NCBI GenBank assembly: GCA_902489255.1 | Contig: CABTZF010000014.1 | Coordinates: forward strand, 1 to 44,395 | Length of the DNA stretch: 44,395 bases | Direction of reading: 5' to 3' | Source: an uncultured Peptoniphilus sp. | GTDB taxonomy: Bacteria > Bacillota > Clostridia > Tissierellales > Peptoniphilaceae | Shown here: positions 12,101 through 17,699 of the stretch, one piece after another | Position numbering within the stretch: the stretch's first letter is position 1 | Layout of the letters: each line of letters opens with the position of its first letter | Notes under the pieces: generated by a model | The model's database searches: none | What the model saw: the letters and a program-made list of their open reading frames with translations, nothing else | What the model was told of the DNA's origin: nothing | Made by a program: the position numbers and the translations under genes

Positions 12101-13491
12101 GAGATAATTGGAATGCTGAAGGTATGCAACCTAAAACATCAGATGAAAATGGATTGTTTGGCTATGAAAAACTCGGTCCTGGTGTATATAAGATAGAAGA
12201 AACTACAGCACCGGAAGGCTATGATAAGTTAATAGGACCTGTAGTAGAATTCAGAGTAGATAAAAATGGTAAAGTCTACAGAAAAGAACCAGTGCTAGAT
12301 GAACAAGGAAAAACACAAACAGATAAAGATGGCAACATCATCACAAGAGAAATAGAAGAACCAGGTATAGTTCCAATAACAATAGTAAATAACAAGGAAT
12401 ATGAAGTAGAATTCAAGAAAGTTGATGCGAATGATAAAACTCCTCTTGAAGGAGCAGAATTTGAAGTTTGGTACAAGGCTGAAAAGACTGGCGAATATTC
12501 AAAAGAAGCTCTAAAACTTTATGAAAAGACTAATGCAGGCGGAACTACCGAAAGACTTGTTCTAAAAGCCGATGAAACGGCACCGGAAGGATATACAGCT
12601 GTTGATAAATTCACTACAGGAAAAGATGGAACTGTCAAATTCAAATTTAAAGAATCAGGTTACTTTGCACTTAAAGAGGTAAAGGCACCAAAGGGTTATA
12701 TAAAACCAAAAGATTTTGTAAAAGAGTTTGCAGTAGTAGATGGTAAGGTTCAAGAAGAAGAATTCAAGACAGAGATGGATGTTAAGAAGACAACTGGATG
12801 GAGCATGGCTAACGATGTATTCCAAAAATCTTATACTACTAATATGACTTTGAGATTTAATCCAAATCATGAAGATATAACTTATGTGAAAGATAAATCT
12901 ACAATAACATTGTCAGGTTTACCACTTAAGGCAGAAATTTGGGATAATAAGTTTAATGCTAAGGAACCTATTAATATAACAGCTTATCTAGTAGACGGTG
13001 ATAATAAAGAATCTACTAAGAAGACATTCACTTTAGATTTAACAAAAGATTATGATAATAGTTATAAAGCTTCAAAGACTATTGATCTTTACTCCTTAGT
13101 AAAAGAATTGGAAAAACAAACTACTGATGGAGATATTAAATCTAATAAGACTCTAGTATTAACAATGATATCATCTCTATATCTAAAATCTGAATTAGAT
13201 ATCAAATCTAATATAGTTATAGGTGATAAGATAAATGAAGACAGGACATTCCACATAGGAACTAAGGGTGACGAATATGTCAACCACTCTTATAATTTCA
13301 CAACAATGGGTGAATTGACAAAAGATTCTACAACTAATCTTTATTCTCCAATTGAAGTCGAAAACCGTAAGGGTGAATATCCTTGGACTGGTGGTATGGG
13401 TACTTTAATCTTTACTGTAACTGGTTTGGTTCTCATGAGTGCTGCGGCTTATGTTTACAGCAGAAAGAGGAGGGCTTCTTATGATGATTAG
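157..13491 (+). CDS. Giant LPXTG-type pilus tip adhesin with about ten Cna-B domains
   Basis: This is a cell-wall-linked surface adhesin of about 4444 aa and the likely tip subunit of the pilus encoded here. I chose ATG 157 over ATG 142 because GGGAG at 144-148 sits 8 bases before it. A signal peptide covers residues 1-30. A charged, disordered stretch with short DxI repeats and an Ig-like segment follow. About ten Cna-B/SpaA domains with the YxLxE...APxGY E-box can be read, starting near residues 895, 1182, 1688, 1795, 2123, 2815, 3258, 3514, 3956 and 4081; these usually form Lys-Asn isopeptide bonds. Between them lie larger adhesin-like blocks. Four repeats of about 75 aa ending in FTMP..DVTV.ATF (about 2478-2788) look like divergent InlB B-repeats. 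The C-terminus has YPWTGG (from residue 4408), a hydrophobic helix and an Arg/Lys tail. YPxTG signals occur on the pneumococcal tip adhesin RrgA. The ligand cannot be read from sequence. Confidence 0.9.
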   Translation: MENIWKRTISLLLVVLMLLDILGPVTVQAQQNSIIKEDRNSEESLTLVEGKSPENYKAESLRLNKDEDTDKEKKSIERSADSKSIIHDNDPIPRKDSIPHQDSISRQDPISPKDEENKDKVFNAPKKGYVAWKLINLGKTSYKKGEIPSYKGLLVEVTDSKGNVSYLNYKELLADKNINVKEITNSKTSQDSEEGKLIISAPGLKDIVIGTHFQDTKITSQNEDETLNQNSKDKNLNILEEEKDPSLLDKLLGINKEEKIDEIDLTNKEYRFNPYGFNSFKENQLQEELTEEELEAGLTIYQMPTIPGNKIEDISQMSRTAMFRSPFMSTPLGLPGLRGPAGGGNNGLNLDGKKFTIITRYDISNANGPVKKDQSFTIHLDNKLTVKDESTLPSIKYNNEVIATPKYNSDNTITYTLTRDINENIQIPLNIPVDYNTDNITLDSDGTFTVINKVTGIGVNNPPKDLVPQKVDKNGNPAGSIIEPGRDDVTQIVDSSRNYRLDIDPVGYPVIENGEMVGINWVVQIESDKDLANDLGMKMNFTLVEGSGLQGIESITSNDPAEVTQDNAIKDQTGIVDSKHSTINKSTNSYRYSIYTPISNKQAAYVLDISTVLTKDLTNGQPYIGAVRSVMDKGYPKDKVEQHTPTRVGINNRTTIEGKFLSNTSAQWTITDGVCTLDTNNGLPLETRTLEGANINSGKRVVYGVDNNTSSPTYGQMVVKEAEKTNLTSIPAKETDPNASQAVGNIGVYQFTHDVDESTTPHSYTMSGVKISKFQDLYIDQEWNLPVTGMTMPAQKFIANDDKGNKIAEKHVDAGPAGEKERLVVVPDARYWNIADDGTANKVGHNITQEFDNQTVTTQDGKTYKYNENANYYKIDTNTQYIHNSAIDTTQANPVTFTVVKVDSKDPSKKLAGATFKLLGDKQPEVVTDSQGRATFSNVLPGNYDLMETKAPAGYKLDQSTKTIKITEDGKISAVGQNIKQSGSSSKTEIVGHDNGNLWPDYMNAMHYGKINDNGELEFYIYLKPNSDNGANGTNRDTRLNISVPGVNITDVTAYDVGYWQRNDLRSAMEAQNAGQKIAELGENVINAANNNNITGAANTTDPYTGRTGYQIYFPHQRFADDWGFLVKVKANVGTKDTVNLNYDWLTNEDTANQTNLTQQITLSKSAGAENEFLVSNEEFTKSPISVTKFGDEFDAQGNRNRLQGAEFVLKDSKGNVIANKITNEKGEANFGEFPEGVYRLEESQAPDGYQKNGVYFEVIVDDEGQVKYNPRFENSIGTPQSGQDYYIEKGEDTGASAKTTVTNVNQRLEYLENEAGDIGTKTNVWEAYSYESLKYHADITLTGVSEGSRFEIQFDRNLDFTQYFSDFPKIMVDGVEVATPYFNYKTNLLTYVFNKNAESNVTASINLRGIIPDKYFAKETGQYNFTIKVNPGQTENITGNPNLTKEINADYGQHHSTTGDHNQSYYFRDVYQKEDGKWYVTVLTYLNPLGLSYSAKTVRYNWMTTDYQSNRIAEWSGKGYKALYELNDVKVYATDEATYTQGGVKLNRYMPLSMGIRPEQDPYIYHLLAHQRIDPNRKIDIRENDVTIAYNPDQIKTSNKLSANAPLIVKTPKPNSNGGFVVEQTFKIIDIEEFNKKWRVFYMNDGNLTSAFASKANINTAIGDQAGGEIPKYYKEIVGLINNKYKPGSFKLTKYNEANPTQKLQNATFALIDKDGRTIYRTSDANGEVKFVDIAPGRYNLEEVKAPDGYQITNKKWQVTILSDGSVRIRETSVTGESKLYTGDINIQVANKPAGQKFRVYKKDGKGDPLQGAKFKITCPDDPNFTPIEATSGQNGIVEFNADLKEGKNYILEEVEPPAGYNPLNKKWVLKVEGGETKVYNYSENTEGGQQVQSILAKEGVEWVDVKNRNTSNWSTYDNRWTGWAGNNQNAQFLGTRIVAVNKDENYVIQRYVINPEARNIADKTTASIHRQSTRDPNMDWFDMTKFDINNDIKVFKLDKPVTGLISDIRLANYNTEDITTSVVATAREEEGRYGEPKRLHLDLPATDKPIVIDIKVPYKDENGGVGTGMDWVNGNLIYWKSDYYEVAKSIKTTGPTTSTSGTIVGSYVATGSLDVTNNAKTYGFKLKKVKDGTTTAIPGAVFKLTGPDPLVDERYETTGDDGTLSFAGLEPGKYKLEEFKPAPGYENANTNWTVRITLDGKAYISDNKKTPEGTDPNVSFDIAKDTTPQKQSVFARTASNGEETPLLANSNRDIDELSAKEKLDLIYGTEVFRSLEARGITIREGGVLTKALGQSLYNIIEGTEPQQNGLEIGDEIVPEAQRAGKVISYEILNTSSDQQKKYVKVDTDAQYLGNEEFLVKIDINSITQIDINVPVTIQLHDDVEFVANSTISWKKNSNDRDQVPDNPSRWHSGYNPNTKTIEVKANEPSLNPGDSASIEFKVRLVKSLNTNGIANIFQDYKVYGENVTKPRIKKIEAFSINKNVQNGTIITNPIDAQRNGQPVTFTVSPNPGYKLVGNVTVTNDNTGSNVSIRNGNTFTMPTSDVTINATFEAETYNITYNNQTGGTVNGPATAKTDQTVTINVSPENGYKLKSLTVDGQDVTNGVVDNQYIFTMLPRDVSVEAVFEKIEEKTYNVYTQTPVGGTLSVNKTKAKANETITVTAVAYEDYELKSITYRDTAGNEHTVTGNSFTMPASDITVSATFEKKADPNPNYNVKVNPAENGQVTVTPTSAKKGETVTITASPSEGYVLDTLTVTDGAGNPVQVTNNSFTMPAGDVTVSATFKKTETPDQPGQDEKEIKPGELVQITNKLVGLDLKIYKKDRYDRKLEGALFTIRKTDENYENPEEDFGVVTGESNKDGLVEFKDKDGNIITLPVGYYVIEETAAPLGYRKPNAPWHVQVVEENGKLVAKYKGPEETPQSFVEKNENLDIKEVNGVKYATKITHIDTESRTFIQRVYIDTRGKNGVVNVQITPKHKREEIDRAGLPPVTIKEGVKTAYRSTYKITGLEGDPNEAEMIKILNDYDVSTPNVTVVNTARWRPFDWGFDEDQLNLEPGVYYIDIEGFYDTSIINRNVTNEVAIDSNYNFTNKEGTALSTEPVLKDPYELTAEQMPDADLGKIDIDIKFYDGAREFQQLYITDDNRIAYKAIKDENGKDEASYQSGADALRQWLVENRGETAAKAWAESKPAGKKYVNALGKDVNMEGSRYITGKIVPPLTTASSSISTSMDISSLYSSNATNVVPQEGLSVVNDAERYNITFSKHGKDYEGATEEEITKKRLEGAVFKLEKRVREGVYEELEGSYVSSAFNGYFGFRGLEPGRYRLVEVQAPKGYKPINGPLLYFSVETVSLVSQKIVDPRTGEAININDTEFYFPGNAKPYEFEDLEMHDPVTKEVIKFKDAKNADLETTKIIDPTDSTKKTEVSLKELSIKFPGEVKDKEGNAIKDTYKISEIQVTPTSNGYISLEYNKANGVYQYIPEKSTTEKNGLLVDYVTSATAKNMGKIVNEIPGKGKVTINKVDENGDPLKATGLKAGAKFKLTNLLDGSDPVEKTVGTDGTLTFDGLKIGNYELVEIESPDGHINTDRVWHFIVGGKDLDPYSEDIANTGRNLSALGLITLEKSEMSVASPVTDNKQGMEAGKIYPHQGESLEFNNTYKIADNIKINPGDYFVLQLSEKIDLHGVFENSIEDLDIFADGVGTIAKAKYDREAGTVTYTFTKYADTYELITFSNKLAAFINLDETKSSTDNVSLGMGINGDTSKYSKINIVYDMAIEEYPDEYGNNVNLASKIVKYNPKTGEFTEYFYLNRNRKYLLDSEFQYYSQQVIDNLVVEKYKLKDNSQEKIAEDMPESFGINENSSNLEYQGYVTSENRLYPGYYSPGDIPAMTPDDSYIIKITGRVANTDKSKYTGFGKLIHYYGNGEDLHGYRYDTVYEFHSESAAEANLTITAENPSNKIKFKKINSNSEALKGAIFQIYKKSGDNWNAEGMQPKTSDENGLFGYEKLGPGVYKIEETTAPEGYDKLIGPVVEFRVDKNGKVYRKEPVLDEQGKTQTDKDGNIITREIEEPGIVPITIVNNKEYEVEFKKVDANDKTPLEGAEFEVWYKAEKTGEYSKEALKLYEKTNAGGTTERLVLKADETAPEGYTAVDKFTTGKDGTVKFKFKESGYFALKEVKAPKGYIKPKDFVKEFAVVDGKVQEEEFKTEMDVKKTTGWSMANDVFQKSYTTNMTLRFNPNHEDITYVKDKSTITLSGLPLKAEIWDNKFNAKEPINITAYLVDGDNKESTKKTFTLDLTKDYDNSYKASKTIDLYSLVKELEKQTTDGDIKSNKTLVLTMISSLYLKSELDIKSNIVIGDKINEDRTFHIGTKGDEYVNHSYNFTTMGELTKDSTTNLYSPIEVENRKGEYPWTGGMGTLIFTVTGLVLMSAAAYVYSRKRRASYDD

Positions 13492-13642
13492 TTATAAAGT
13501 CAAAAGAAATTCTCTTTCAGTTAATAGCTATAGGGATAAGTTAAATCATCTTATCTTAAATGATTTTAAAATCAAGAAGAGACAAGCTCTTATTATAAAC
13601 CCACTAAGGGCAAGTGAGAGAAGGTGTTGCTCTTATGATTAA
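13481..13642 (+). CDS. Possible 53-aa ORF overlapping the adhesin 3' end (doubtful)
   Basis: An ATG at 13481 in another frame follows a strong AGAGGAGGG (13466-13474) at 6 bases' spacing and opens a basic 53-codon frame. The ribosome-site bases also encode the Arg/Lys tail of the adhesin, so the match may be coincidence. The predicted peptide ends RRCCSYD, close to the adhesin's own end RRASYDD. This suggests that the stretch is a decayed short duplication of the adhesin 3' end rather than a gene. No family is recognised. Confidence 0.2.
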   Translation: MMISYKVKRNSLSVNSYRDKLNHLILNDFKIKKRQALIINPLRASERRCCSYD

Positions 13643-13703
13643 TTCCATTAAAGACAAAAAGAGGCACCCTCCTTAGTTGGAGCAAATAATATTTAATGAT
13701 TAT

Positions 13704-13739
13704 GAGAGTGGCGAAAGGGTCAGCCCCCGCCGCCCTCTC
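13704..13739 (+). promoter_or_regulatory. G+C-rich hairpin between adhesin and shaft pilin genes
   Basis: GAGAG (13704-13708) plus GGCG (13710-13713), with only T13709 bulged, pairs with CGCCCTCTC (13731-13739). A GGG/CCC pairing can form inside the loop. This is by far the most G+C-rich stretch nearby. No T-run follows, so it is not a typical terminator. A role as an mRNA processing or stabilising stem, protecting the highly needed shaft pilin message, is inference. Confidence 0.5.
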
Positions 13740-13818
13740 GGATTCATATTAATAATCGGAATAATTCGTGTAAGAAAAGGTAATTCTAATTTATTTTTGA
13801 TAAAATATTTTTAGAGAT

Positions 13819-13887
13819 ACTTTGGAAAGCCTTTTATGGCAAGAGTCGAAAGACGAAAGTTTATGGTAATAATTTGCGAAAGTAAAT
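13819..13887 (+). promoter_or_regulatory. Candidate structured 5' leader of the shaft pilin
   Basis: Short helices can be drawn: ACTTT (13819-13823) with AAAGT (13856-13860), enclosing GCC/GGC (13829-13831 with 13838-13840) and GTC-GAAA-GAC (13845-13854). A separate TTTGC-GAAA-GTAAA hairpin lies at 13873-13886. Both hairpins have GNRA-type GAAA loops. The helices are only 3-5 pairs, so the fold is tentative, and it does not match a riboswitch class I know. The pilin ribosome site AAGGAG lies just downstream at 13908-13913. Confidence 0.3.
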
Positions 13888-13920
13888 AATTATAAAATTT
13901 ATGAAAGAAGGAGTTAAATT

Positions 13921-16314
13921 ATGAACAAGAAAAAAATTCTATCACTAATCATGGCATTAGTGATGATCGTTGGAGTATTCTCTCCACTAACAGTATTGGC
14001 AGAGCCAACTAGGCCGACTGATCCAGTAATACCACCAACTGGTGTATTAAATGAGAATGATCTTTCAGCAACTAAGCCAGATACAACTGAAGTTAACATT
14101 TACAAATTGACAACTAAGCAAAACTACAAGGCAGGAGCACCATGGGAACACACTGGTGGTAAGATAGAAGATATTACACAGTTAGGAACTGATGTAGAGT
14201 ATTTAGAAGGCGCTAAGTTTACTTTCTACAAAATTAATGTAAAAGTAGACTCTAACACAACTAAAACTGATGGAACAGAAGCAAAAACACAAGCAGAAGC
14301 TGACAAACTTAATGAAAAATATTTCAACATTATTAAAGGAACACCAGCTGATTTTGATTCTGCTGAAGAAATGCAAGATGTAATGACAAGTGGTTATCCA
14401 AAAGACCCTAATGCTACAAAGACAATCCCTGCAGGAGTAGTAGAACTAGCAACAGGTAATGGACTAACTAATGGACAAACAGCAGCAACAACTGCTGGTG
14501 GTTTAGCAACAGTAAATCTTCCTGACGGTTACTATTGGGCAGTTGAAAGTGTAACACCAGATAAAGTTACAAGTGCAATTGCAGTACCATTTGGCTTAAC
14601 TCTTCCTCTAATGAATGGAAAAGATGTAGGAGACAAAAAAGCTGGTACTCACTACCTAACTAAACTTTACATCTATCCTAAGAACGTTCAAACTGATGAT
14701 GTTCAAATAGACAAAGACCATGCTAATTATGACAACACTACTGGCAAATGGTATGACAAAGACGGAAAAGAAGTTAAGTCAGAAGATTTAGGTATAAAAT
14801 ATGCTGATTATCAAAGAGATAAAAAAACTGTATCCAGACAATTAAATGAAAATTCACCTTTCCAATCTGATACAACAATTCCAAGAAACTATAAATTTGA
14901 TTCTTTCTCTTGGATAGATACAATGTCAGAAGGATTGACTTACAACAAAGACGTAGTAGTTACAATTGATTATGTTGACGCTGATGGCGCAAAACAAGAA
15001 AACAAAGACTTTATCAATGCAGGTAACAAAACAACATTTGTAACTGAAAGAGATAATGGATTTGAAATCAAAGTTACAAAAGACCAAGTTAAGGATACAT
15101 TAGTAGAATACCTAAAGAATGGTCCTGTTACTTTCCACTTCAAATATTCAGCTAAAGTTAACAATTCTGCAGTAGTAGATAAGCCACAATCAAACAGCAT
15201 TACATTTAAACCAGGCGAACCAACTGGAGTTCCTGATGTAAGTTCTAAAGATAGTAAAATAACAATCGATAAATCATGGAAGAAAAATAACGAAGATGTA
15301 ACTCCAACTGCTACAGATTTAACATACTATGTTGAAGATTCAACTGGTAAGACAGTAGCATCTGTAACTGTAAAATCTGATGCTGTAGCTGGAACAAAAA
15401 TTGATGCAGGAAAGGGTATTACATTTACTGTAGGAGCTAACTTTGGTTCTGGTACTTTTGAAGGTCTTCCAGAAGGAAATTACAAGGTAAGAGAAGCTGT
15501 TAATGGTTATGAACCAACATACACTCCTGATAATACTAATGGTAAACTAACTATTGTAAACAACGACAAACCAGAAGTTAAAAAACCAAGTGAACCAACA
15601 GTTGAATTCCACGGAAAGAAATTCGTAAAGACTGATCAATTAAAGAATGAAGACAGATTATTCGGTGCTGAATTTGTTATTAGAAATAATTCAGATGATG
15701 CAAACAACCCAAATAAGGGTAAATTCTTAGTTGTTAAAGCTGGTACTCAAAAAATTGAAGAAGCAGCAGCAGTAAAAGCAGCTAAAGAAGCATTAGATGC
15801 AAAAATAGCTGCATACAATGCTCTTAATGCACAAGAACAAGCTGCTCAAAAAGCAAATTACGAAACAGAAATCAATAAACTTCAAAAAGCTTACAACGAT
15901 GCTGTAATAGCAGCAAGAACTGAATTTACTTGGGTAGAAGGTACAGGTGCAAATAAAGATGTTCCTCCAACAGATGCTTACAAACTAGTTTCTGATGGAC
16001 AAGGTCGTTTTGAAATCACTGGTCTATCTGCTGGAAAATATGAATTAATTGAAATCACAGCTCCAGTAGGATATGCTAAGCTAGAAAGCCCAGTTCCTTT
16101 TGAAGTAAAACATGGAACTTACGCAGGCGATAGCACAAAAGAAATTCAATACAACAAGGCTGACACAAATGGCGGCTACGGACAAAGAGTAGACAACAAG
16201 AAAGTAACTATTCCACAAACCGGTGGTATGGGTACTGTTATCTTTACTGTTGTCGGTGTAGTTTTAATGGCAGGTGCCGTTATAGCTATGAAAAAGAATA
16301 GAGAAGAAGCTTAA
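13921..16314 (+). CDS. Major pilus shaft pilin (SpaA/RrgB type)
   Basis: This 797-aa protein is the likely polymerising backbone of the pilus. ATG 13921 follows AAGGAG by 7 bases. A signal peptide ends near residue 25 (VLA before EP). The N-terminal domain ends in the pilin motif LYIYPKN; Lys254 is the predicted residue joined by sortase C to the Thr of the next subunit. A D2-type domain, a Cna-B domain and a last SpaA domain follow, with E-box YELIE (Glu711) and TAPVGY. The last domain carries an Ala/Lys/Glu-rich insertion around residues 615-665 that should form a helical hairpin or coiled coil. The sorting signal IPQTGG (from residue 764) precedes a hydrophobic helix and a Lys/Arg tail. 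Length, motif order and IPQTG match RrgB-like shaft pilins. The long structured space before the gene suggests separate control of its level. Confidence 0.92.
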   Translation: MNKKKILSLIMALVMIVGVFSPLTVLAEPTRPTDPVIPPTGVLNENDLSATKPDTTEVNIYKLTTKQNYKAGAPWEHTGGKIEDITQLGTDVEYLEGAKFTFYKINVKVDSNTTKTDGTEAKTQAEADKLNEKYFNIIKGTPADFDSAEEMQDVMTSGYPKDPNATKTIPAGVVELATGNGLTNGQTAATTAGGLATVNLPDGYYWAVESVTPDKVTSAIAVPFGLTLPLMNGKDVGDKKAGTHYLTKLYIYPKNVQTDDVQIDKDHANYDNTTGKWYDKDGKEVKSEDLGIKYADYQRDKKTVSRQLNENSPFQSDTTIPRNYKFDSFSWIDTMSEGLTYNKDVVVTIDYVDADGAKQENKDFINAGNKTTFVTERDNGFEIKVTKDQVKDTLVEYLKNGPVTFHFKYSAKVNNSAVVDKPQSNSITFKPGEPTGVPDVSSKDSKITIDKSWKKNNEDVTPTATDLTYYVEDSTGKTVASVTVKSDAVAGTKIDAGKGITFTVGANFGSGTFEGLPEGNYKVREAVNGYEPTYTPDNTNGKLTIVNNDKPEVKKPSEPTVEFHGKKFVKTDQLKNEDRLFGAEFVIRNNSDDANNPNKGKFLVVKAGTQKIEEAAAVKAAKEALDAKIAAYNALNAQEQAAQKANYETEINKLQKAYNDAVIAARTEFTWVEGTGANKDVPPTDAYKLVSDGQGRFEITGLSAGKYELIEITAPVGYAKLESPVPFEVKHGTYAGDSTKEIQYNKADTNGGYGQRVDNKKVTIPQTGGMGTVIFTVVGVVLMAGAVIAMKKNREEA

Positions 16315-16336
16315 TTATTAAATTTTAGAATTTCTA

Positions 16337-16362
16337 TTGACAATTTATTGTATATTTGTCAA
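16337..16362 (+). promoter_or_regulatory. Inverted repeat downstream of shaft pilin gene
   Basis: TTGACAA (16337-16343) and TTGTCAA (16356-16362) form a perfect 7-base inverted repeat with a 12-base loop, 23 bases after the shaft pilin stop. TTGACA resembles a -35 box, but no convincing -10 lies at the right distance. It may be an operator, a weak hairpin, or chance. Confidence 0.3.
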
Positions 16363-16399
16363 GGTTATTAAGTTTTATAATTATTTCTATTTATTAAAT

Positions 16400-16444
16400 G
16401 GAAGAGGGCTATTGCCCTTTCCCCTACATATTATGTTAGAGGGG
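16400..16444 (+). promoter_or_regulatory. Hairpin and ribosome-site-masking stem before the basal pilin
   Basis: GGAA(g)AGGGC (16400-16409) pairs with GCCCTTTCC (16414-16422) around a TATT loop. CCCCT (16421-16425) can instead pair with AGGGG (16440-16444), which is the ribosome site of the next gene (ATG 16450). The two stems share two bases and so compete. This is a plausible device to hold down translation of the minor pilin. The pairing is seen in the sequence; the regulation is inferred. Confidence 0.4.
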
Positions 16445-16449
16445 TAGAG

Positions 16450-17661
16450 ATGAAGAAGAGAATATACAGTTTAATAATTTTATTTGCGATGGTAACTACG
16501 GTCTTCCTACCTCTTAGTGTTTTGGGAGCATCATCTGTTACCATCGACATAAAGACAAAGGAAAGTTTAAGTAAAAATGATTTAGAAGGCAGGACTCTTG
16601 GTATATGGAAGATAAATGATAAGTTTATTGACACTTCTATGGACAAGACGAGACTTGTTGCCATCCTCGATAGGTTGAGTGAGGCTGACTTAGATAGGCA
16701 GCTTGAAAATAAGGCTGATAAATGGATTGTCAGTCCTAAAGAGGCTGATGACTATAAGATTACTCTTAGTCTTGAACCTGGCACTTATTATATTAGGGAG
16801 CTTGGGGACAGCAAGGAAAGATTTATTGAGTCTGCTGTTTTTAGTCCTGAGGACACTAATATTATTAAGTTAAAGTGGGGATTAAAGATTACTCCGACAC
16901 CTCCACCACCACCTCCAGGAGAAACTCCACCACCTCCAGAAACTGTTGTGCTAATCAAAAGTGATGGCGAGGGCAATTATCTTGCTGGTGCTAAGTTTAC
17001 TCTTCACTACGCCAATGGTGATCCTGTTTTGACAAAAAATGGCGCCTTTGATGATAAGGGTTCTGCTGAAGTTTTTGTCACTGATAAAAATGGCAGGATA
17101 ACTATTAAGAATGTGAAGGCTGGGATTTATACTTTTAAGGAAGTCGAAGCTCCAGCTGGCTATGAGATAGTGAAAAGTGAAAGTGATTTTGTTATTTTTG
17201 AAGGCAAGGGTGCCAATGTAAGTGTCATCAACAAGAAGAAGTTAGGTTCTTATAATTTCTTCAAGACTGATGGGTCTAGGAAGAAGGGCCTTCCTGGTGC
17301 AGAGTTTATTATTACTCGTGACAAGGATGGCATGGACGAAAGGGTTAAGCGAAATGGCAAGGACCTTGTCCTAAATTCTGGAAATGATGGCAAGTTTGCT
17401 GTTTACGACCTTCCTTATGGCACTTATTATATTTGGGAGACTAAGGCTCCAGAGGGCTACAGTCTTTTAAATGGCAGTTTGGAATTTGAAATTAATGATA
17501 ATTCTTTTGAGAAAGTCCTAATTATTGAAAACACTATTGAAAATGGTGACGAGTCACCTCGTCCTCTTCCTAAAACTGGTGACATCACACTCATTGTTTT
17601 AGTTGTTGCCGGTGCGGTGATGATTGGATTAGGTAAGTATTTAATCAAGGACAAGAGATAG
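16450..17661 (+). CDS. Minor (basal/anchor) pilin with LPKTG signal
   Basis: This 403-aa surface protein is the likely cell-wall anchor subunit of the pilus. ATG 16450 lies 5 bases after GAGGGG. A signal peptide covers residues 1-26. An N-terminal domain of about 120 aa ends near the short WGLKITP stretch. A proline-rich linker with a run of six prolines follows. Two Cna-B domains then carry the E-box forms YTFKEVEAPAGY and YYIWETKAPEGY. The sorting signal LPKTGD (from residue 373), a hydrophobic helix and KDKR end the protein. Small size, third position and a canonical LPxTG, unlike the YPWTG and IPQTG of its partners, fit a base pilin handed over to the housekeeping sortase. The coding strand is richer in G and in GGC codons than the chromosome genes downstream. 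Confidence 0.87.
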   Translation: MKKRIYSLIILFAMVTTVFLPLSVLGASSVTIDIKTKESLSKNDLEGRTLGIWKINDKFIDTSMDKTRLVAILDRLSEADLDRQLENKADKWIVSPKEADDYKITLSLEPGTYYIRELGDSKERFIESAVFSPEDTNIIKLKWGLKITPTPPPPPPGETPPPPETVVLIKSDGEGNYLAGAKFTLHYANGDPVLTKNGAFDDKGSAEVFVTDKNGRITIKNVKAGIYTFKEVEAPAGYEIVKSESDFVIFEGKGANVSVINKKKLGSYNFFKTDGSRKKGLPGAEFIITRDKDGMDERVKRNGKDLVLNSGNDGKFAVYDLPYGTYYIWETKAPEGYSLLNGSLEFEINDNSFEKVLIIENTIENGDESPRPLPKTGDITLIVLVVAGAVMIGLGKYLIKDKR

Positions 17662-17664
17662 AAT

Positions 17665-17689
17665 GAGGCTCCTTGGGGGCCTCTTTTTT
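17665..17689 (+). terminator. Intrinsic terminator between pilin and sortase genes
   Basis: GAGGCTCC (17665-17672) pairs with GGGGCCTC (17676-17683) over a TTG loop, with one T-G pair, and is followed by six Ts. It starts 4 bases after the basal pilin stop and ends 11 bases before the first sortase start. I see no promoter after it, so the sortases may be expressed by read-through at a lower level than the pilins. Confidence 0.8.
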
Positions 17690-17699
17690 ATGGTGTTAT

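Noticed and set aside
660..13283. Many open frames of 60-114 codons on the - strand within the adhesin gene
   Set aside because: They lack ribosome sites and homology, and arise from the repetitive, AT-rich codon use of a very long real gene.
13819..13887. c-di-GMP class I riboswitch before the shaft pilin
   Set aside because: A GAAA-capped hairpin within a three-way junction is suggestive, but the conserved core of that class, such as the CGCAAAG block and its partner strand, is absent.
17673..17699. TTG start for sortase 1
   Set aside because: The TTG is the loop of the terminator hairpin, and the added residues (GASFLWCY) do not look like the start of a signal-anchor.
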